From NCBI GenBank assembly GCA_023101885.1, contig JALPQD010000076.1:1878397-1942396 (forward strand): 64,000 bases of DNA. Reading direction: 5' to 3'. The position numbers and the translations under genes were made by a program. The notes under the pieces were generated by a model, which saw nothing but the letters and a program-made list of their open reading frames with translations, did not search any database and was not told the origin of the DNA. Positions 11,980-24,504 of the stretch are shown here, in pieces (positions within the stretch are counted from its first letter, which is position 1; each line of letters starts with the position of its first letter). The DNA is from Typhlomys cinereus. Taxonomy: Eukaryota > Chordata > Mammalia > Rodentia > Platacanthomyidae.

Positions 11980-13960
11980 TTTCTTTATGCCTAAAATACT
12001 GAGGACTATAGCTCTTGCTACAGGAGATGGGAGGAAATCCACTAACTGATATCCTGGCTATAGGTTCACCATGGGATTTATGCTGACAGGTGCATAGGCC
12101 ACCTGTGAACCTCTTGGGTTCCGATCAAGAAGCCTGCTTTTTAAGTTTCAGTCAAATACTAAATAGAAATTTCATGTCTAGTCATTTACAATAAGTAGAC
12201 TTGTTAATCAGAATGTGTGCACTGATTTTAAGGAAATTAGAGAATAACTTCTAGAGTCTTAAAACATAGGTGGGTAAAATTCCCACCTATGTACTAACTC
12301 AGAAATTCCAGAAGTACAAGACTATGCTCTCAGTCCACCAGAACCTTAAAAGAAACTGTGATACCCTCTTACCCTGGCTGAAGGCCAAGGAAGAGACCAT
12401 CATGCCAGAAAGTCTAGATGCCAAGACTGCCCCTGGAGATGGTATTTGCAATCCAAACTGGGAGAATCCATGTCAGAAGCAAAGGGGGCCGTGTCTTTCC
12501 TACCCCAAACAGCACTCTCATGAGAAATCACAGAGATGGACCATCTGAGTGCACTCCCACCAATGATCGCCTCCGCCCCGAAAGAGACACCCTCGAAAGA
12601 GACACCCTCGGCATATGGGGCCTGACTGGACCCCAGGTTTGGAGTATGCATGGTTCACAGATGGGTCATCTAACTGATCGCAATACACTTCTGGAATTCC
12701 TCAAAGGAAGACATAGCAACCTTACTATTAAAGGAATAGAAGGATGCTACTATAGAAGTTATTCTTTTAATAATTATATTGCTTAAGTGTTTTTCTTCAG
12801 TGCATACCTCAGTGCTCCATCGACAGAACCAGCTATAGCTTATGGGCCTTGAGTATCCAAGTCAAGGCCTCCTTAGAGATGTAGTTTAAGCTTGGATAGT
12901 AGAGACTACATGAGCTGCATACATCTTCCCAAGTTAGAACCTGCTGCCATGCCTGGTGCCTATGTCGACCTGCCTGACTGAGAGTATCAACCTGGAGAGG
13001 ACAACAGCAAAAGCTCATGCTGGGACTTATGGGGTGTTGGGGACTCCTATAGTTAATTGTAAAATATGTTCCTTGCTAAAATCAATAGGAGATCATTCTG
13101 CCTCTGTATTTAAAAAAAAAGCAGTTATGGGCATCTATCCGGTGAAGCATTATAATTAGATAAGAATACGGAGAGATGTTTGTTAATGCATTTGCCCAAC
13201 ATGTTAGATCTGAAAATTCTATTTTTGTGCACAGGCTTTGCCATCTGATAATTTCATACCTTTTGCCTAAAAAGCACTGACACCCTGGTCTGCTAGTGCC
13301 AGGACCTTGGGTTCCAACAGCAGACTCAAGAATACACAACATTATATGATTTAGACATGCTATCTGAAACTACCTTTGAAAACACGACAATGTTTTCCAG
13401 CCACATAGGTACTATCAAAAGATGGCATTTATGATGTTAACACCTCAAACACTTGGCACTTGACATGATTCTGTGCTTCAGATATATCACACAGCTGACT
13501 TTCAACACCATGTGGTTGATATGGAAACCAAAGGTTACCACAACAGGATTTAAGCTCAAGCTTCACTCCAGGTACTATATAGCTTATGCCCGTTTCTGTC
13601 CTAAAAAATAAGTAGGTAAACCTGTCACTGTTATTCTCATGACAGTCAAGTTGGCTCAAATCGTTGGCCTGGATTGGACAACTTGCTTCCCCTACATATC
13701 TCATTATATGCTCACAAGAACACTTTCTGACCAATTTGTGGTCCATGCTCCCCTTCCTACTACATCTCATCTCTTCTCACAATGAGAAACTTAGCAAGCA
13801 TGGCCGCAACTATACAGCTGAGGCCACCCACTGGAACCCCTCAGGTGCCTTGCACAGTACAGCAGCAACATCCTTACTTAAGACACTGCACACAAAAGAA
13901 TGCTTCCTTTTGCCCACACATGCACACATAAATCACAGACCTGGTGGGAGGTGGGAGGTG
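11980..13960. other. Intergenic, possible degraded retroelement
   Basis: No intact gene. Around 12620-12675 one frame reads GLEYAWFTDGSSN and then a stop. This resembles the first Asp-containing motif of a retroviral-type RNase H (TDGS). Frames on either side are broken and I could not align the remainder to a known element. Confidence 0.35.
12618..12680 (+). pseudogene. Possible remnant of an endogenous-retrovirus pol (RNase H) segment
   Basis: A short peptide with AWFTDGSS followed directly by a stop codon. TDGS is the conserved first catalytic motif of retroviral RNase H. Nothing else of pol is intact nearby, so this rests on one motif. Confidence 0.25.
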
Positions 13961-14483
13961 GGAGATGACTGTCAATGAAGTGTTCTCATGTAAGCATGAG
14001 GACCTGAATTTAGTTCCTCTGCACTTGAATAAAAATCTGGGTGTGGTTAGACAAGCCATTCTATTCAAGGTAGGACTGCTGCATGCAGGAACTCATTGCA
14101 GTGAGACTTGTCCTTATCAGACCTGCATAATGACTGACATGCCAACATGCCCAGAATCTATCAAGGAACTCAACAGAGATAGGAACATACAGTGGAAATT
14201 TTGGGGACTAGGGCTAGATGAGTAAAGGAAAATGCCCCTATCTGTTTGGTGGCCCAAGGGGGGGCAACTTGGTATGCCACAGAGGTCTGAACACCCCCCC
14301 CAAGAGTAAACAAACCAAAGAGAAGCTGGAGTCCATAGAAGCAGACAAGTAAGGAAGGAGTAGAATGGATTGGTGAAGGAAAGGGAGGCAAATGGAGGGA
14401 AGGGGATGGAGAGAAGCAGGGATAAATACTCAATATGCTTGTAAAACTAGAAAAGAAATCATATAAAAAAAGAACTTTAAAAA

Positions 14484-14665
14484 ACCTGGGTGTGGTGGCA
14501 CACGCTTATGATCCCACGGCCAGGGGTTGAGGGACAGTGGACCCTCAGACTCTGCGGCCAACCGTCTAAACCATTCAGTGAGCTAGCTCCAGGTTCTGCG
14601 AGAAACCCTTGTCTCAAAAAATAAGGGGGGGAGTGATTGGGGAAGACATTCAGTGTCAACTCTGA
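14484..14665 (+). mobile_element. B4-like SINE body
   Basis: Contains tgggtgtggtggcacacgc, ccttgtctcaaaaaataagg and gagtgattggggaagaca, the B1-like centre and characteristic B4 tail. The minisatellite begins about 30 bp downstream. Confidence 0.6.
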
Positions 14666-14697
14666 CCACCCGTCGCATTGGATGGCACCACTGATAT

Positions 14698-14913
14698 TCA
14701 GCACGTACCCCCATCCCCAGCACGTACCCCCATCCCCAGCACGTACCCCCCATCCCCAGCACGTACCCCCATCCCCAGCACGTACCCCCATCCCCAGCAC
14801 GTACCCCCATCCCCAGCACGTACCCCCCATCCCCAGCACGTACCCCCATCCCCAGCACGTACACCCATCCCCAGCACGTACCCCCATCCCCAGCACGTAC
14901 CCCCCATCCCCGA
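14698..14913. repeat. GC-rich minisatellite, about 11 copies of a 19/20-bp unit
   Basis: Unit GCACGTACCCCCATCCCCA, with starts at 14701, 14720, 14739, 14759, 14778, 14797, 14816, 14836, 14855, 14874 and 14893. Copies differ mainly in the number of C. The array opens several long Gly/Trp/Pro-rich frames that are not genes. Confidence 0.95.
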
Positions 14914-16480
14914 AACGCTCTCACCACACAACCCCGGGGACACTCCTTAGTGCCCTAGATGATTGCTTCTTCTCCCAGTCATGTTGATAATGGAAATTCC
15001 TCCATCCCCCACGGTTCCTTCCTCTTGCTCTCCTTTCGTGGACAGCTCTCCTAGGCCAAGGCCTGCTTGCCTTCCTTTGCACCCTGTCTCCCGGTACCAC
15101 CACCCACGTGGTAGGCATGTCAAATGTTTGTCAAAGGAATTAACTTGAAACATGCAAACCTCTGTGTACTTCCTGTCATGGCTCCTGCTGCGTCGCCTAA
15201 CATCTGACTTTATTTCCCCCGGGAAGGGACTGGCTGATCCCAGAAGTCCACAGGTGGCTGGGAAGGAGCTGGCACCAGATCATTTCTGTCATCTTAGCCT
15301 TGGCTCCACACAGCCTCCAATAAACACTGAGCAAACACTGTTGGGGATCACCAGTAAACCTGACACGCCCAAGTCACATAAATCCTTGGAGATATTCACT
15401 CTGCATCGCATGGTTTCTTTGTTTAAAAGATGGCCAGGTTAAGTGAGAAAGAGTGGGAAGGGCTTTGGAGAGGGAGGAGGAGGATTCTAAAAAGCAGGAG
15501 GCTCACCCAAATGGGCGCTGGCTTTGTGGCAGCCCTGCTCCGAGTTGGCTTCTTCACAGATTAGGGAAGACATCACTGTCTAAGCTGGATTGGTCGCTGG
15601 GAGAGTTGATTAAAATAATGTCTGCAACACACTGGGGACCACACCTGGCAGGTGCTAGGTCCTCAGTACATGTCAAATGACTGGGAGCACCTGTGAACCC
15701 AGAAAGGACAAAGCTCCCCAGGAAAGGGGGGTGAGAGGCAGCATGAGACAAGGACGGAAACGCAGCAGACGGCAGCGGCTGAGGCATCCATGTGAAACTC
15801 ACACGCGTACCCCAAGACAGGCTGTCTGAGGCTGAATGCGCAGTGCGAAATGCTTGTGAGAGGAAGGGAATGCAGGAGAGATGGGACAGCTGCACACACC
15901 CCTGGGGCCCCATGCTCCTGCATGGCGATGCCCTCAGACAGGCAGGCAGGAAGGAGAGACCTCGCTGTTTGTTAGAAGTCTCCTGAGTGCTAGTCTCCTG
16001 TAGCCACCAACAGCTCAAAAGACCCCGAGGGCCCCAAAGAACCTGTCTTGCTGGCTCCCCCAGGCCCTCCTCAGCCCCCACCCATGACACTGACCCTCTT
16101 GCCAAGACCACGTGCAAGGGATCTCTGTTTTGGTCTAATATCGCTAGTTCTAGACATTATTAATAATGTAAATATATCTGGATTGATATCATTCCATAGG
16201 AACTGTCTTGTGTTCTAGAACACAGCTTGATCGGTTAAGAATTGAATGAGAAAAAAGTTAAAATTCCTTCTGTCCAGCTTTCTTTGGATGTGGGGCAAAG
16301 GGTGGACAAAAGTCTGTAACCAGCGTCTTCCTCAGTCACTCTTCGATTTATCATTATTTGTGAAGGTAGTGAAAACTGTATGCTTATTAGCTTAATGACC
16401 CAGGACGAAACCTTCTCCCCACCCTCCTCTATCCTACTTCCCCACCAACTCCTTAGCAATGTCTGAGGCCTTAAAGGAGC
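14914..16480. other. Intergenic, no gene recognised
   Basis: Base composition is richer in G+C than the flanks. A 187-codon open frame on the minus strand at 15554-16117 overlaps other frames, shows no motif, and lacks splice-supported neighbours, so I do not call it. Confidence 0.45.
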
Positions 16481-16483
16481 CAC

Positions 16484-16750
16484 CTGGAGCTGAGAGGTGG
16501 CTCAGAGGTTAAGACTTTGCCTCACAAGCAGAAGGACCAAAGTTCAGATCTCAGATCTCACATAAAAATGCCAACCAGAAATGACAGTGGTCTGCACTTC
16601 CAGCTGTGGAAGGTAGAGCCTGGGAAATCTCAGAATAAAGCAAAAAGGAGGTGGCCAGTAAGCCCCAGCCATCCTCCTGTCTCTGCCCATCACCCCCACA
16701 ATGATGGAGTCACAGGCACACATGACCTCACTCAACTTTTCACATGGATT
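16484..16750 (+). mobile_element. Older-subfamily tRNA-head SINE
   Basis: Contains gctgagaggtggctcagagg, caagcagaaggaccaaag, and the diverged middle ggtagagcctgggaaatctc seen in the copies at 6361 and 24241. The TG/CA tract is nearly lost. Confidence 0.5.
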
Positions 16751-16879
16751 TTGAGGACCCGAATTCAGGACCTCACACTTATGCAACAAGTGCTATTACT
16801 CTTTGAAGCCATTTTCCCACACCTCATTTTATTTTGGGGAACAGGTGTCTTACTGCATCTGGAAACCACAGATTTAGCT

Positions 16880-17050
16880 AATAGACTAGATGGCCAGCAA
16901 GGCCCAAGAAGTCCCATCCTCGTCTCCTCAGTGCTGAGATTACAGGCACTTGCCACCATACCCAGATTTTTTTATGTGTCCACTGGGGACTGAATTCACT
17001 TCATCTTTGCATGGCAAGGGGTTTACCAACTGAGCCACGTCTTAGCCCCC
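16880..17050 (-). mobile_element. B4/ID-B1 composite SINE
   Basis: Minus strand: an ID-like head (gctaagacgtggctcagttgg) followed by gggtatggtggcaagtgcc and taatctcagcactgaggag. Possibly extends to about 16790. Confidence 0.55.
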
Positions 17051-17754
17051 TTTTCCATCAAGCTTTCAAAAATTAAAGTGAGGAATTGGATAGACATAGG
17101 AGATCCAACTGCCTAGCTTTGTGCTGCGCAGTAGAGTAGCAGGCACCGTGGCACTCCAAATTGAGACATGCTGTCAGTGTAAAACAGACCTGACTTTGAA
17201 GAACTGACATGAAAAAATAAGCAATACATATCACCTCAATAACTTTCCTAATGATTACTTATGAAAATATCTTGGATATATTGCTTGAATGAAATTTCTC
17301 ATTAAAATTAACCTTACCTATTTCTTTATAGTTTAATGCAACTTTCAGATTGTGCACTTGGCTGGTATTGTGTCTCTACCACAAAGAACCAGTGTGTTTC
17401 CCCCATCACTGTTTTTGAGCCACTACTTTATCATAGGAACACCTTTTAGTATCAGTGCCCCATGACCGGGTAACCGGATTTATGAGTATCTCACCTACTT
17501 TCAATCTCTTGTGAAACATGTCACCTCTCATTTCTTAATAATACTGCGTGTTTGTTTCCAGATGGTATGGCGTGTCTAAAAATTTTATACAGTCTGTATA
17601 TTTTAATTTTGCTTTGGGCAACCATGGTTTGAAGGTAAGTTGAAGGAGGTACTCCAGGTGGGATCGAGGGTTTGGGGTAAGGGGGAGGGTCAGGTGGAGA
17701 ATGTATAGAGGGCAGTGAGGCTTACGTGGTGCTGGTACGGCATGCAGTTAGATA

Positions 17755-18080
17755 TACAGGTGTCAGCTAGACACACCTATAACCATCAGCAGTTGAGGAG
17801 AGCTCTGAGCAAGCCTGCAGGAGATTGGCTGATGTGGGAAGATCTAGCCCACAGACAGTGGGACCATTGCCCGGATAGGCAGGTAAAAGGGGGAGATGGT
17901 TCAGCATTTTGACATTCTTTGAAATACATTCATAGTCTTGCTGTCTGGCAAGTAAGGTTTGCCCCACTCTTGCAGTCCCTGAGGATATGGTGTTTCCTCA
18001 GTTCCTGGTGTTGGTATGTGCTCTCTTGCCTAGCTGGACTAAGAACTGTAACCAAGAATCATAAGCAAGAACAAAACCCC
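17755..18080 (+). mobile_element. Rodent interspersed repeat, LTR-like, copy 3
   Basis: Contains gattggctgatgtgggaaga followed by cccacagacagtgggacc, shared with the copy at 31140, and an ending rich in aagaactgtaaccaagaatc. Family name not determined. Confidence 0.4.
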
Positions 18081-18309
18081 TGTATTGCCCTAAGCTCATG
18101 GGTTGTGAATTTACTGTTAACATGCAGGCAATAGACATTTAATGTCAACAAAGGTTCAGTCCCAAAAGTGAGAGTCTCATCTATGAGAAAATTGTGTGAA
18201 ACTAGGGAATCAAAAGTATGGGACTATTTGGGGGAAAAAAAAACTGCTACAAAGCACTTTGGAAGGGTAGAAGTAATGGAAAACAGTTAAGAATAGTCTT
18301 ATAGACAAG

Positions 18310-18532
18310 ACTGTATACAGTTATAGTGGGTATCTTCAATACTTCACGCTCATCAACAGAGAAGCCATTCAGATCAGAGTTAATGTGCACGATGGATCAA
18401 ACGTAGTTAACAGACACAGAATATTTCATCTGACATCCTCAGAATGCACATCCTTCCAGGCAGCCCATGGAACTCTCTAAAACAGGCCACATTTTGGCCA
18501 TAAGGCAAGTCTTAACAAATACGAAATAATTG
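18310..18532 (+). mobile_element. Old L1 ORF2 fragment
   Basis: A degraded copy of the L1 ORF2 endonuclease-region segment: atagtgggtatcttcaatac, a later gacagaatatttcat-like part, and caggccacattttggccata. Translation shows VGIFNTS-like sequence and several stops. Confidence 0.55.
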
Positions 18533-18534
18533 AA

Positions 18535-19515
18535 ATGAGACAGGGCTACGTAGTAAGAACCTGTGGTCGCTCTTCTGGGGATGGTGTTTGGAGACACTCA
18601 GAACGGTCCAGCATTTGGCATATTGTAGGCTTTCCTAGAACACGGTCTCGAAGAAAAATAGGCTGTCCCGAACCCTTGGTGTTAAGATTGTTCAGCTTTA
18701 TACCAAGAAGGTTGGGAAAGGGCCCAAATGTGCATGTGGCACATGTCTAGGCAGACGCCTGCTGTGACACCTGAAGCCCTTATGAGATTGTCTAAAACAA
18801 CAACTACAACAAAAACATGTGTACTAAGTGTGTTCGTGACAGGATCAAGCACTTTCTTTACTGAGGAGCAAAAAATCATTGTCAAAGTGTCGAAGGCACA
18901 GACAGACTCAGAAAGCTAAAGAAACATGAAACGTTTAAAAATAATACTGCTAATAAAAAGAATCTTTGGTCAGAACCATATGGTGAACCTGTGGTTCTCA
19001 TCTTATGACAACCATGACAGCCAGGAAGCAAGGAGAGAAATGGACAGATGGGTGGTAGGCATGAGGCAGGGAGGGAGAGAGGGTGGTTTCCTTTGGCACA
19101 TCCTCGCTGGTCAACTTCCTTCACGGAAGCCACCTGCTGAAGTTTCCACCACCTTCAACAGCCCCCGAAGCTCTGAATGGGCAATGAACTGGGAGGTCAG
19201 AACCCCATGACCTTGTCACCTCCTGAAGGCCCTTCCCCTCTGACACTACACCACTGAGGGCCAAGCATCTAATATGTGTTCTTTTGGGAGCCATTTCAGA
19301 TCATAATGGCTTGCACCTCTTGTAGGCCATTCTGAAGAATCTTCTAGGAATTAAGCTCCATTGGGAACACTTTGGCAGAAAGCTGGTACTGTATACTGAA
19401 GTCACAAAGAAAAGAAAAAGATGTGTGTGGGGGGGACAGGAAAGCTTGGATCCATTCCTCTTTCTATATGTAACAGCACACATTCCACAGTGATCAATCA
19501 AATAAAAAAATTAAA
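18535..19515. other. Intergenic, nothing recognised
   Basis: No gene, RNA gene or nameable repeat was seen. Confidence 0.45.
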
Positions 19516-19517
19516 CT

Positions 19518-19699
19518 TGAGTCAACAAGGTGGCTTTGTGCGTCAGGTTCCTGAGGGGAACCAGGAGGTGTGAGTTTGATCCCCGAACCCATGTGGTAAA
19601 AGAATTCAACTTTCAAAAGCTGTTCTCTGACATCCACACACGTGCCATAGTATGTATGAGATATCTCTTTCAGATAAATAAAAATATTTTTAAAATTAA
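19518..19699 (+). mobile_element. B3-like SINE
   Basis: tRNA-like head with gtgagtttgatccccgaacc, then catgtggtaaaagaattcaa, gctgttctctgacatccaca and an aaataaaaat tail, matching the B3 layout. Confidence 0.65.
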
Positions 19700-19836
19700 G
19701 TTCTGTAAGCAATGACACCCCAAAGGCAATGAGCATAGCTAGTGTGGTTTGATTCTGAAATGTCTTTCCCTGAAAAAAATGAATGAAAGATAATGAGTTC
19801 TTTCACTGGGCGTTACAAAATAGAAGGTTATAGTTT

Positions 19837-20117
19837 ATTATTTATTATTTATTCAATTGTGCGTGCATGCGTGTATGCATGTGTGTGTATGTATATGTGT
19901 GTGTAGAACCATGGACAAATTCGGGAACCATCAGAGATTGCCTCCACCTCCTCCTTGTTAACTCTGCCCTGGGATTCACAGGCTCCGCCCTATCAGGACC
20001 AGAAATGCGGGCTGTCCCCACTTCCGCCCGGCGTCTATACATAGGGTCTAGGATCTGAACTCAGGACCTTCTGCCTGTAAGGCAGAGGCTTAACCCCTGC
20101 GCCACCTCTCCAGCCTC
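19837..20117 (-). mobile_element. Young TG-tract SINE, full length
   Basis: Minus-strand copy with head (ctggagaggtggcgcagggg), GC-rich middle, TG tract and AATAAA-rich tail. Perfect 15-bp duplication at 19822-19836 and 20118-20132. Confidence 0.88.
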
Positions 20118-20514
20118 AGAAGGTTATAGTTTCAATGTGAAAAGGTTCCCCAAAACCCCTGAACACTTGGCCTTCAGTGTTGGTGTTTTGGAAGGCTGTA
20201 GAACTTTTTGGATGACCTGGGTCCTATTAGCCATAGCCCTTCTTTCCTGCAGTAGTATATGCTTTCTAACTACCTCCATTATGTAATCATCGACTTCATG
20301 TTTCTGCTGCCACAGCTGTGGGCCACTGCCGTATCTCGTCCTCTATGATCAACTTCCTTCTCAAACCATGTATAAACTGCCCCCCCCACTTTCCCATCTT
20401 TCTTCCCTTAAGCAGCCTCTTTTGAGTATTTTTACCACAGTGTAAAGTCACCAATACACAACTAATACAAAAATGCATCTTTAAATTTTATCTTTTAAAA
20501 AACACTTATTTGCT

Positions 20515-20516
20515 GG

Positions 20517-20554
<38 letters not shown>
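20515..20554. repeat. (TG)n microsatellite
   Basis: About 19 TG units not linked to a recognisable SINE body. Confidence 0.85.
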
Positions 20555-20557
<3 letters not shown>

Positions 20558-20876
20558 GAGTATCAGAGGGTAACTCATAATGCCCATCGGGCCATTTGCA
20601 GAATTCTAGAGCTAACCTTACGTCCTTGCTCTGCTTCCCTATTGGATGAATTAACTGAAATTAGAAAAAAACAGTAGGGGGGGAGGGAAGGAGCGAGGGA
20701 GGGAGGGAGGAAGGAAGGAAGGTCACATCATTCCTCACGGCAAGTCTTGCCTCCTTGACCTACTCAGAACACCCCCAGCAAAGCAGCATCTTCTCAGCTC
20801 CACTTTTCTTCTTCATCTCGACATCTACAACTGTCTCTGGGATCAGCTCACTCTGAGTGTATGCATGCACTCACAA

Positions 20877-20955
20877 GACCCAGCTTCCCGCAGCCGGCTG
20901 ATGGGACATGGTAAAGACCCAGCCTTCCCGCAGCCGGCTGATGGGACATGGTAAA
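20877..20955. repeat. 39/40-bp direct tandem duplication
   Basis: Bases 20877-20915 repeat at 20916-20955 with a single inserted C. It lies just beyond the inferred 3' end of MTMR6. Confidence 0.9.
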
Positions 20956-21184
20956 GTGCTGCGCCATCCAGCAGTGGTGGGGCAAAGGGAAGGTTCACTG
21001 CTGTGTTAAATAAGTGGAAACTGTTTTTTGTATCTAATATGAAGTTATCAACAATCTTTTGTACATGAAATGTTAAGAACTGCACTGCTGCACTAAGGAA
21101 ATATGTAGGACCATTTGCCTGGGTGAGAAAACAAAAATCACAACTTAATTTCACTTATCTTTGCCAAAAGAAAAACATTCAAAG

Positions 21185-23031
21185 TAAAATATGAACATTT
21201 AATTGCCCTTAAATAATACATGAAATAATTTACATGCTATACATTTCAAAACACCAGGAACGAAAAATCCAACTTTGTAAGACATACACAGCCTTCTGCC
21301 AACATATGCCATGTAGGCCACTCAGGATGTTATCTGGTTTCTCAGTCCGTGTGTGAGCATGTAAGCATATATACACTGAAATTGTGGATTAACATAATAA
21401 ACCAAAAAGATGGATATAAGAAGTCTACCACAGAAGATTCTAAACTATAATCTGACTGAATGAAGGCACAAGAGCTTCCCATTGTGGCCACAGAAGATCA
21501 CGTTTCCTCTCCTAGTGTCTAAACACAGTTAACCATATAATGTATTTTAAAGTACATTTCAATTACTGTTTAAAAAAAGCAGTGTTTTTCTTATTACATA
21601 AGATGGTACAGAAATGAACCAGAAAATAAACAGAATTAGATAAAATTACATACATATTCTTTCATTTGAAAAGATGTACATGTTCAAAATTAGCATAAAG
21701 GATATAGGTGTGGTAAAAAGATTTAAAAGAGATCCTGTACAGAATTCTTAGTACCCTTGAGTTGTACCACATGCCGCCCAAGGTATTTAAGCATTCAGTA
21801 TCAAAGCCAGCTGGTAGTACTATCAATTGCCAAATGATGTTTGTTTTTTAACTGAAAGACACATCCTAGTATACTGAGTAAACATGAGCAGAATAAGGCA
21901 AAATAAAATCCCTTCTAGAGTAAAGTTGCTTTTGTCAAACATTAACTGGCTTCCTTTAGGTTTTTTACCATCCTATATTTAACATAGAAAAAAAGTGTTC
22001 CACAAAAAAATGATTGTTTTAAAATTCATACAACCAAGCAAAATCTCAACCATCAGCACTTCCCTTTTCAACTGGACCAAAAGTTTGTAGATACTAAAAT
22101 TAAGTCTTTTGGGAATAGGAACTTTTCAAGAGATAAGGCAGTTTATAAAATACAGTGTTTACTATTCTTAATGTTTTAGAGCTTTACCTCTTTAAACTTA
22201 CATAGTTATGAAGGACTACGCCAACCACCAAATAAGAGTTAATAGAATACGATAATCCATAAGTAAAGTCAATATGTGCCTATATATTTAAAAGTCCGTT
22301 CACTAAGCTGTAAGTAATAAATCTTCAAAGGCAGCACTAAACAAGAAAACCTTCTGTTCATTAATTTTGAATGTGGAAGTTGAGCTGGCTGATAATGACC
22401 TCAATGGAGCACTTTTACAACTTGACTATGCAGAAGTGTTTCAGTGAGCGACCCCAGAAGTAATGAGAAAGTGCAATTCTTTCCACACAAAATAAGATCA
22501 ACCAAAATAAAAATGTCTTTCTCTAGGCTGTAAAACCTAAGGATAAAGAATAATCTGAGAACTAATTTAAAGGCGCTCTTAGAAGTCCTTAGTGTGGCAC
22601 TTTGATGTTAAAACATCACCAAAAGGCAAATCATGGAAATATCCAGTTATATAGTTCCATAACTGAAAGTACATGCCATGTCAATTACTAAGAGATCACT
22701 TTGTATGTTTTCTCCAGGTTAAATTCTGCTTAAGGAAAGCTCTGTGCTTGGCCATAATTACAATACAAATCGCACAGAACCGTTGATGTACTATGTAAAT
22801 TGTGTTTTGGGAAAGCCACCCAATATCACTTACTTCTTACAGAATAGAATGTCATTCCTTGCTAGAAATACATTAAGCTAACTTACTGCCTCACAAGAGC
22901 AGTTGCTACCCTTTTCCCACTATCTATCATTAAGCCCCAAAGTTATTAGACAAGTCCTTTTGGTGGTGCACAGAGATACCACCACAGTTACCACTGTTTG
23001 CACTAGTCGGTCCAGAAAACACTGAAAGAAT
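21185..23031 (-). other. MTMR6: Probable MTMR6 3' UTR
   Basis: Downstream of the stop there are about 1.8 kb of AT-rich sequence in which I recognise no SINE or LINE, unlike the flanks. An ATTAAA-type polyadenylation signal on the minus strand lies at 21203-21198 and is followed by a T-rich stretch. The exact cleavage site is a guess. Confidence 0.5.
21198..21203 (-). promoter_or_regulatory. MTMR6: Candidate poly(A) signal (ATTAAA) for MTMR6
   Basis: ATTAAA on the minus strand, the commonest variant poly(A) signal, with T-rich sequence within 30 nt downstream, at the point where the repeat-poor tract ends. Shorter 3' ends are possible. Confidence 0.35.
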
Positions 23032-23292
23032 CTAACAAGTCATTCTTGCCACGCCATACTCCAAGCTGACCACCGCTGGCTCTGACTTGGAAAACTCCTC
23101 AGCATAGTCACAGTACCGATTATCTGCTGGGTTGCTGCCCTCTATGGTTCGAAGAGCATCATTCACAGGAAGCAGAGTCTGCTCTTTCAGACAAAGGGAG
23201 CTTTTGAGCATTTGTGATTCAGGATGAACAGAATGAAACAATTCCTTCGTGACGAGGCCATCTGTTTGCTTATTTTTACGCTGCTTAATTTT
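23032..23292 (-). CDS. MTMR6: MTMR6 coding exon 14 (residues 536-621 and stop)
   Basis: Starts [12 protein letters not shown], finishing the coiled coil, then the MTMR6-specific tail ending [11 protein letters not shown] and TAG at 23034-23032. This C-terminus is what separates it from MTMR7 and MTMR8. Acceptor ttttag. Confidence 0.96.
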   Translation of the reverse strand, partial: KIKQRKNKQTDGLVTKELFHSVHPESQMLKSSLCLKEQTLLPVNDALRTIEGSNPADNRYCDYAEEFSKSEPAVVSLEYGVARMTC

Positions 23293-24470
23293 CTAAAACA
23301 AAAATTTGAAAAATTACTAACAGATAACATATAATTACTCTATATAAAATTTAAAATATTCTTTTGCAAATAGTCTTTTTATGACAAATAATTACAAACT
23401 TAACATCTAGTGAACATGAGCTGAAAACCCTAGTGTTTACAATTTCTGCAGACAAAAATGCTAAATTGTATGTGTATGTAATGCATGTGTGTGACTATAG
23501 CTTGGTACATTTGTAGAAGTAAGAAGACAACCTTTGAGGGGTCATTCCTCTCCTTTCCACTAAATTGAGACCTGGTCTCTTCACTGCTGAAACAGGTCAC
23601 CTCCCTAGCTCCCATTCCCACAGAGCACAGGATTACACACACTTACGTCGCTTTGCAGCGATTTAGGAGGGATGCTGGGGAGTGAATTCAGGTTGTTAGG
23701 CTTGCCCCACAAGTGTTTAACCCACTGAATGATCTTCCCAGTCTTACTTAAGCTTTTACATTTAATCAGTCAATCAAATTTGACTGCACAGGCTCTCTAT
23801 GGCTTCATATACTAAAAGGGCATATGTTAGCAAAGAAGTTCAACAAGTAAACATTTTATAAGGAAAAGTTTAGAGGAGACACTCACTTGAAATGACAATG
23901 AGATATAACTATACAATGTAATGATCACAAAGTTATTTAGTTAAAAGTTTAGCTGAGAACTATCAGTCTTCAAAATGCAGTAAGACTTAAGAAACACACA
24001 CACACAAAAGAAGATTTAAAGTGTCCTTTGATAGAATACTGTGTTCTCGGAAACCTGCAACTCATCTCCAGCAGTCTTGTGATGCCTGTGTCCTGGTCTT
24101 CTTCCCTTCGGCATTAACATGTTCTACAGTTTACAAAGCGGACACTCCCTCTTTACCTAAGATGGAGGGACATCTTGTTTTCAAGGACAACAAGATAGTC
24201 TAACTGAATGAACAACTTGATTAATTAAAAAATATATATATGGGGACTGGAAAGATGGCTCAGGGGTTGAAAACTCCATCTCACAAGCACAAAGTCCTGA
24301 GTTCGGATCCCAGATCCCACCTGAAAATGCCACCCAGAAAAGATAGTGGACCTGTACTTCTGGCTCTGGTGGGTGGAGCATGAGAAATCCCAGATCAAAG
24401 CAGGAAGGAGGTAGAACCAATCCAGAATGGTTCCCAAAGTCAACCTTGGTTCTCCACAGGGATACACGGT

Positions 24471-24504
<34 letters not shown>

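Noticed and set aside
14698..14913. CRISPR-like array
   Set aside because: Units are contiguous with no spacers, and the DNA is mammalian.
14477..14987. Long overlapping open frames on both strands with Gly/Trp- or Pro/His-rich repeats
   Set aside because: They are translations of the 19/20-bp minisatellite, open because the array has no stop codons in several frames.
15554..16117. 187-codon open frame on the minus strand
   Set aside because: No recognisable domain, no homologue that I recall, overlapping frames on both strands, and no splice-linked neighbours.
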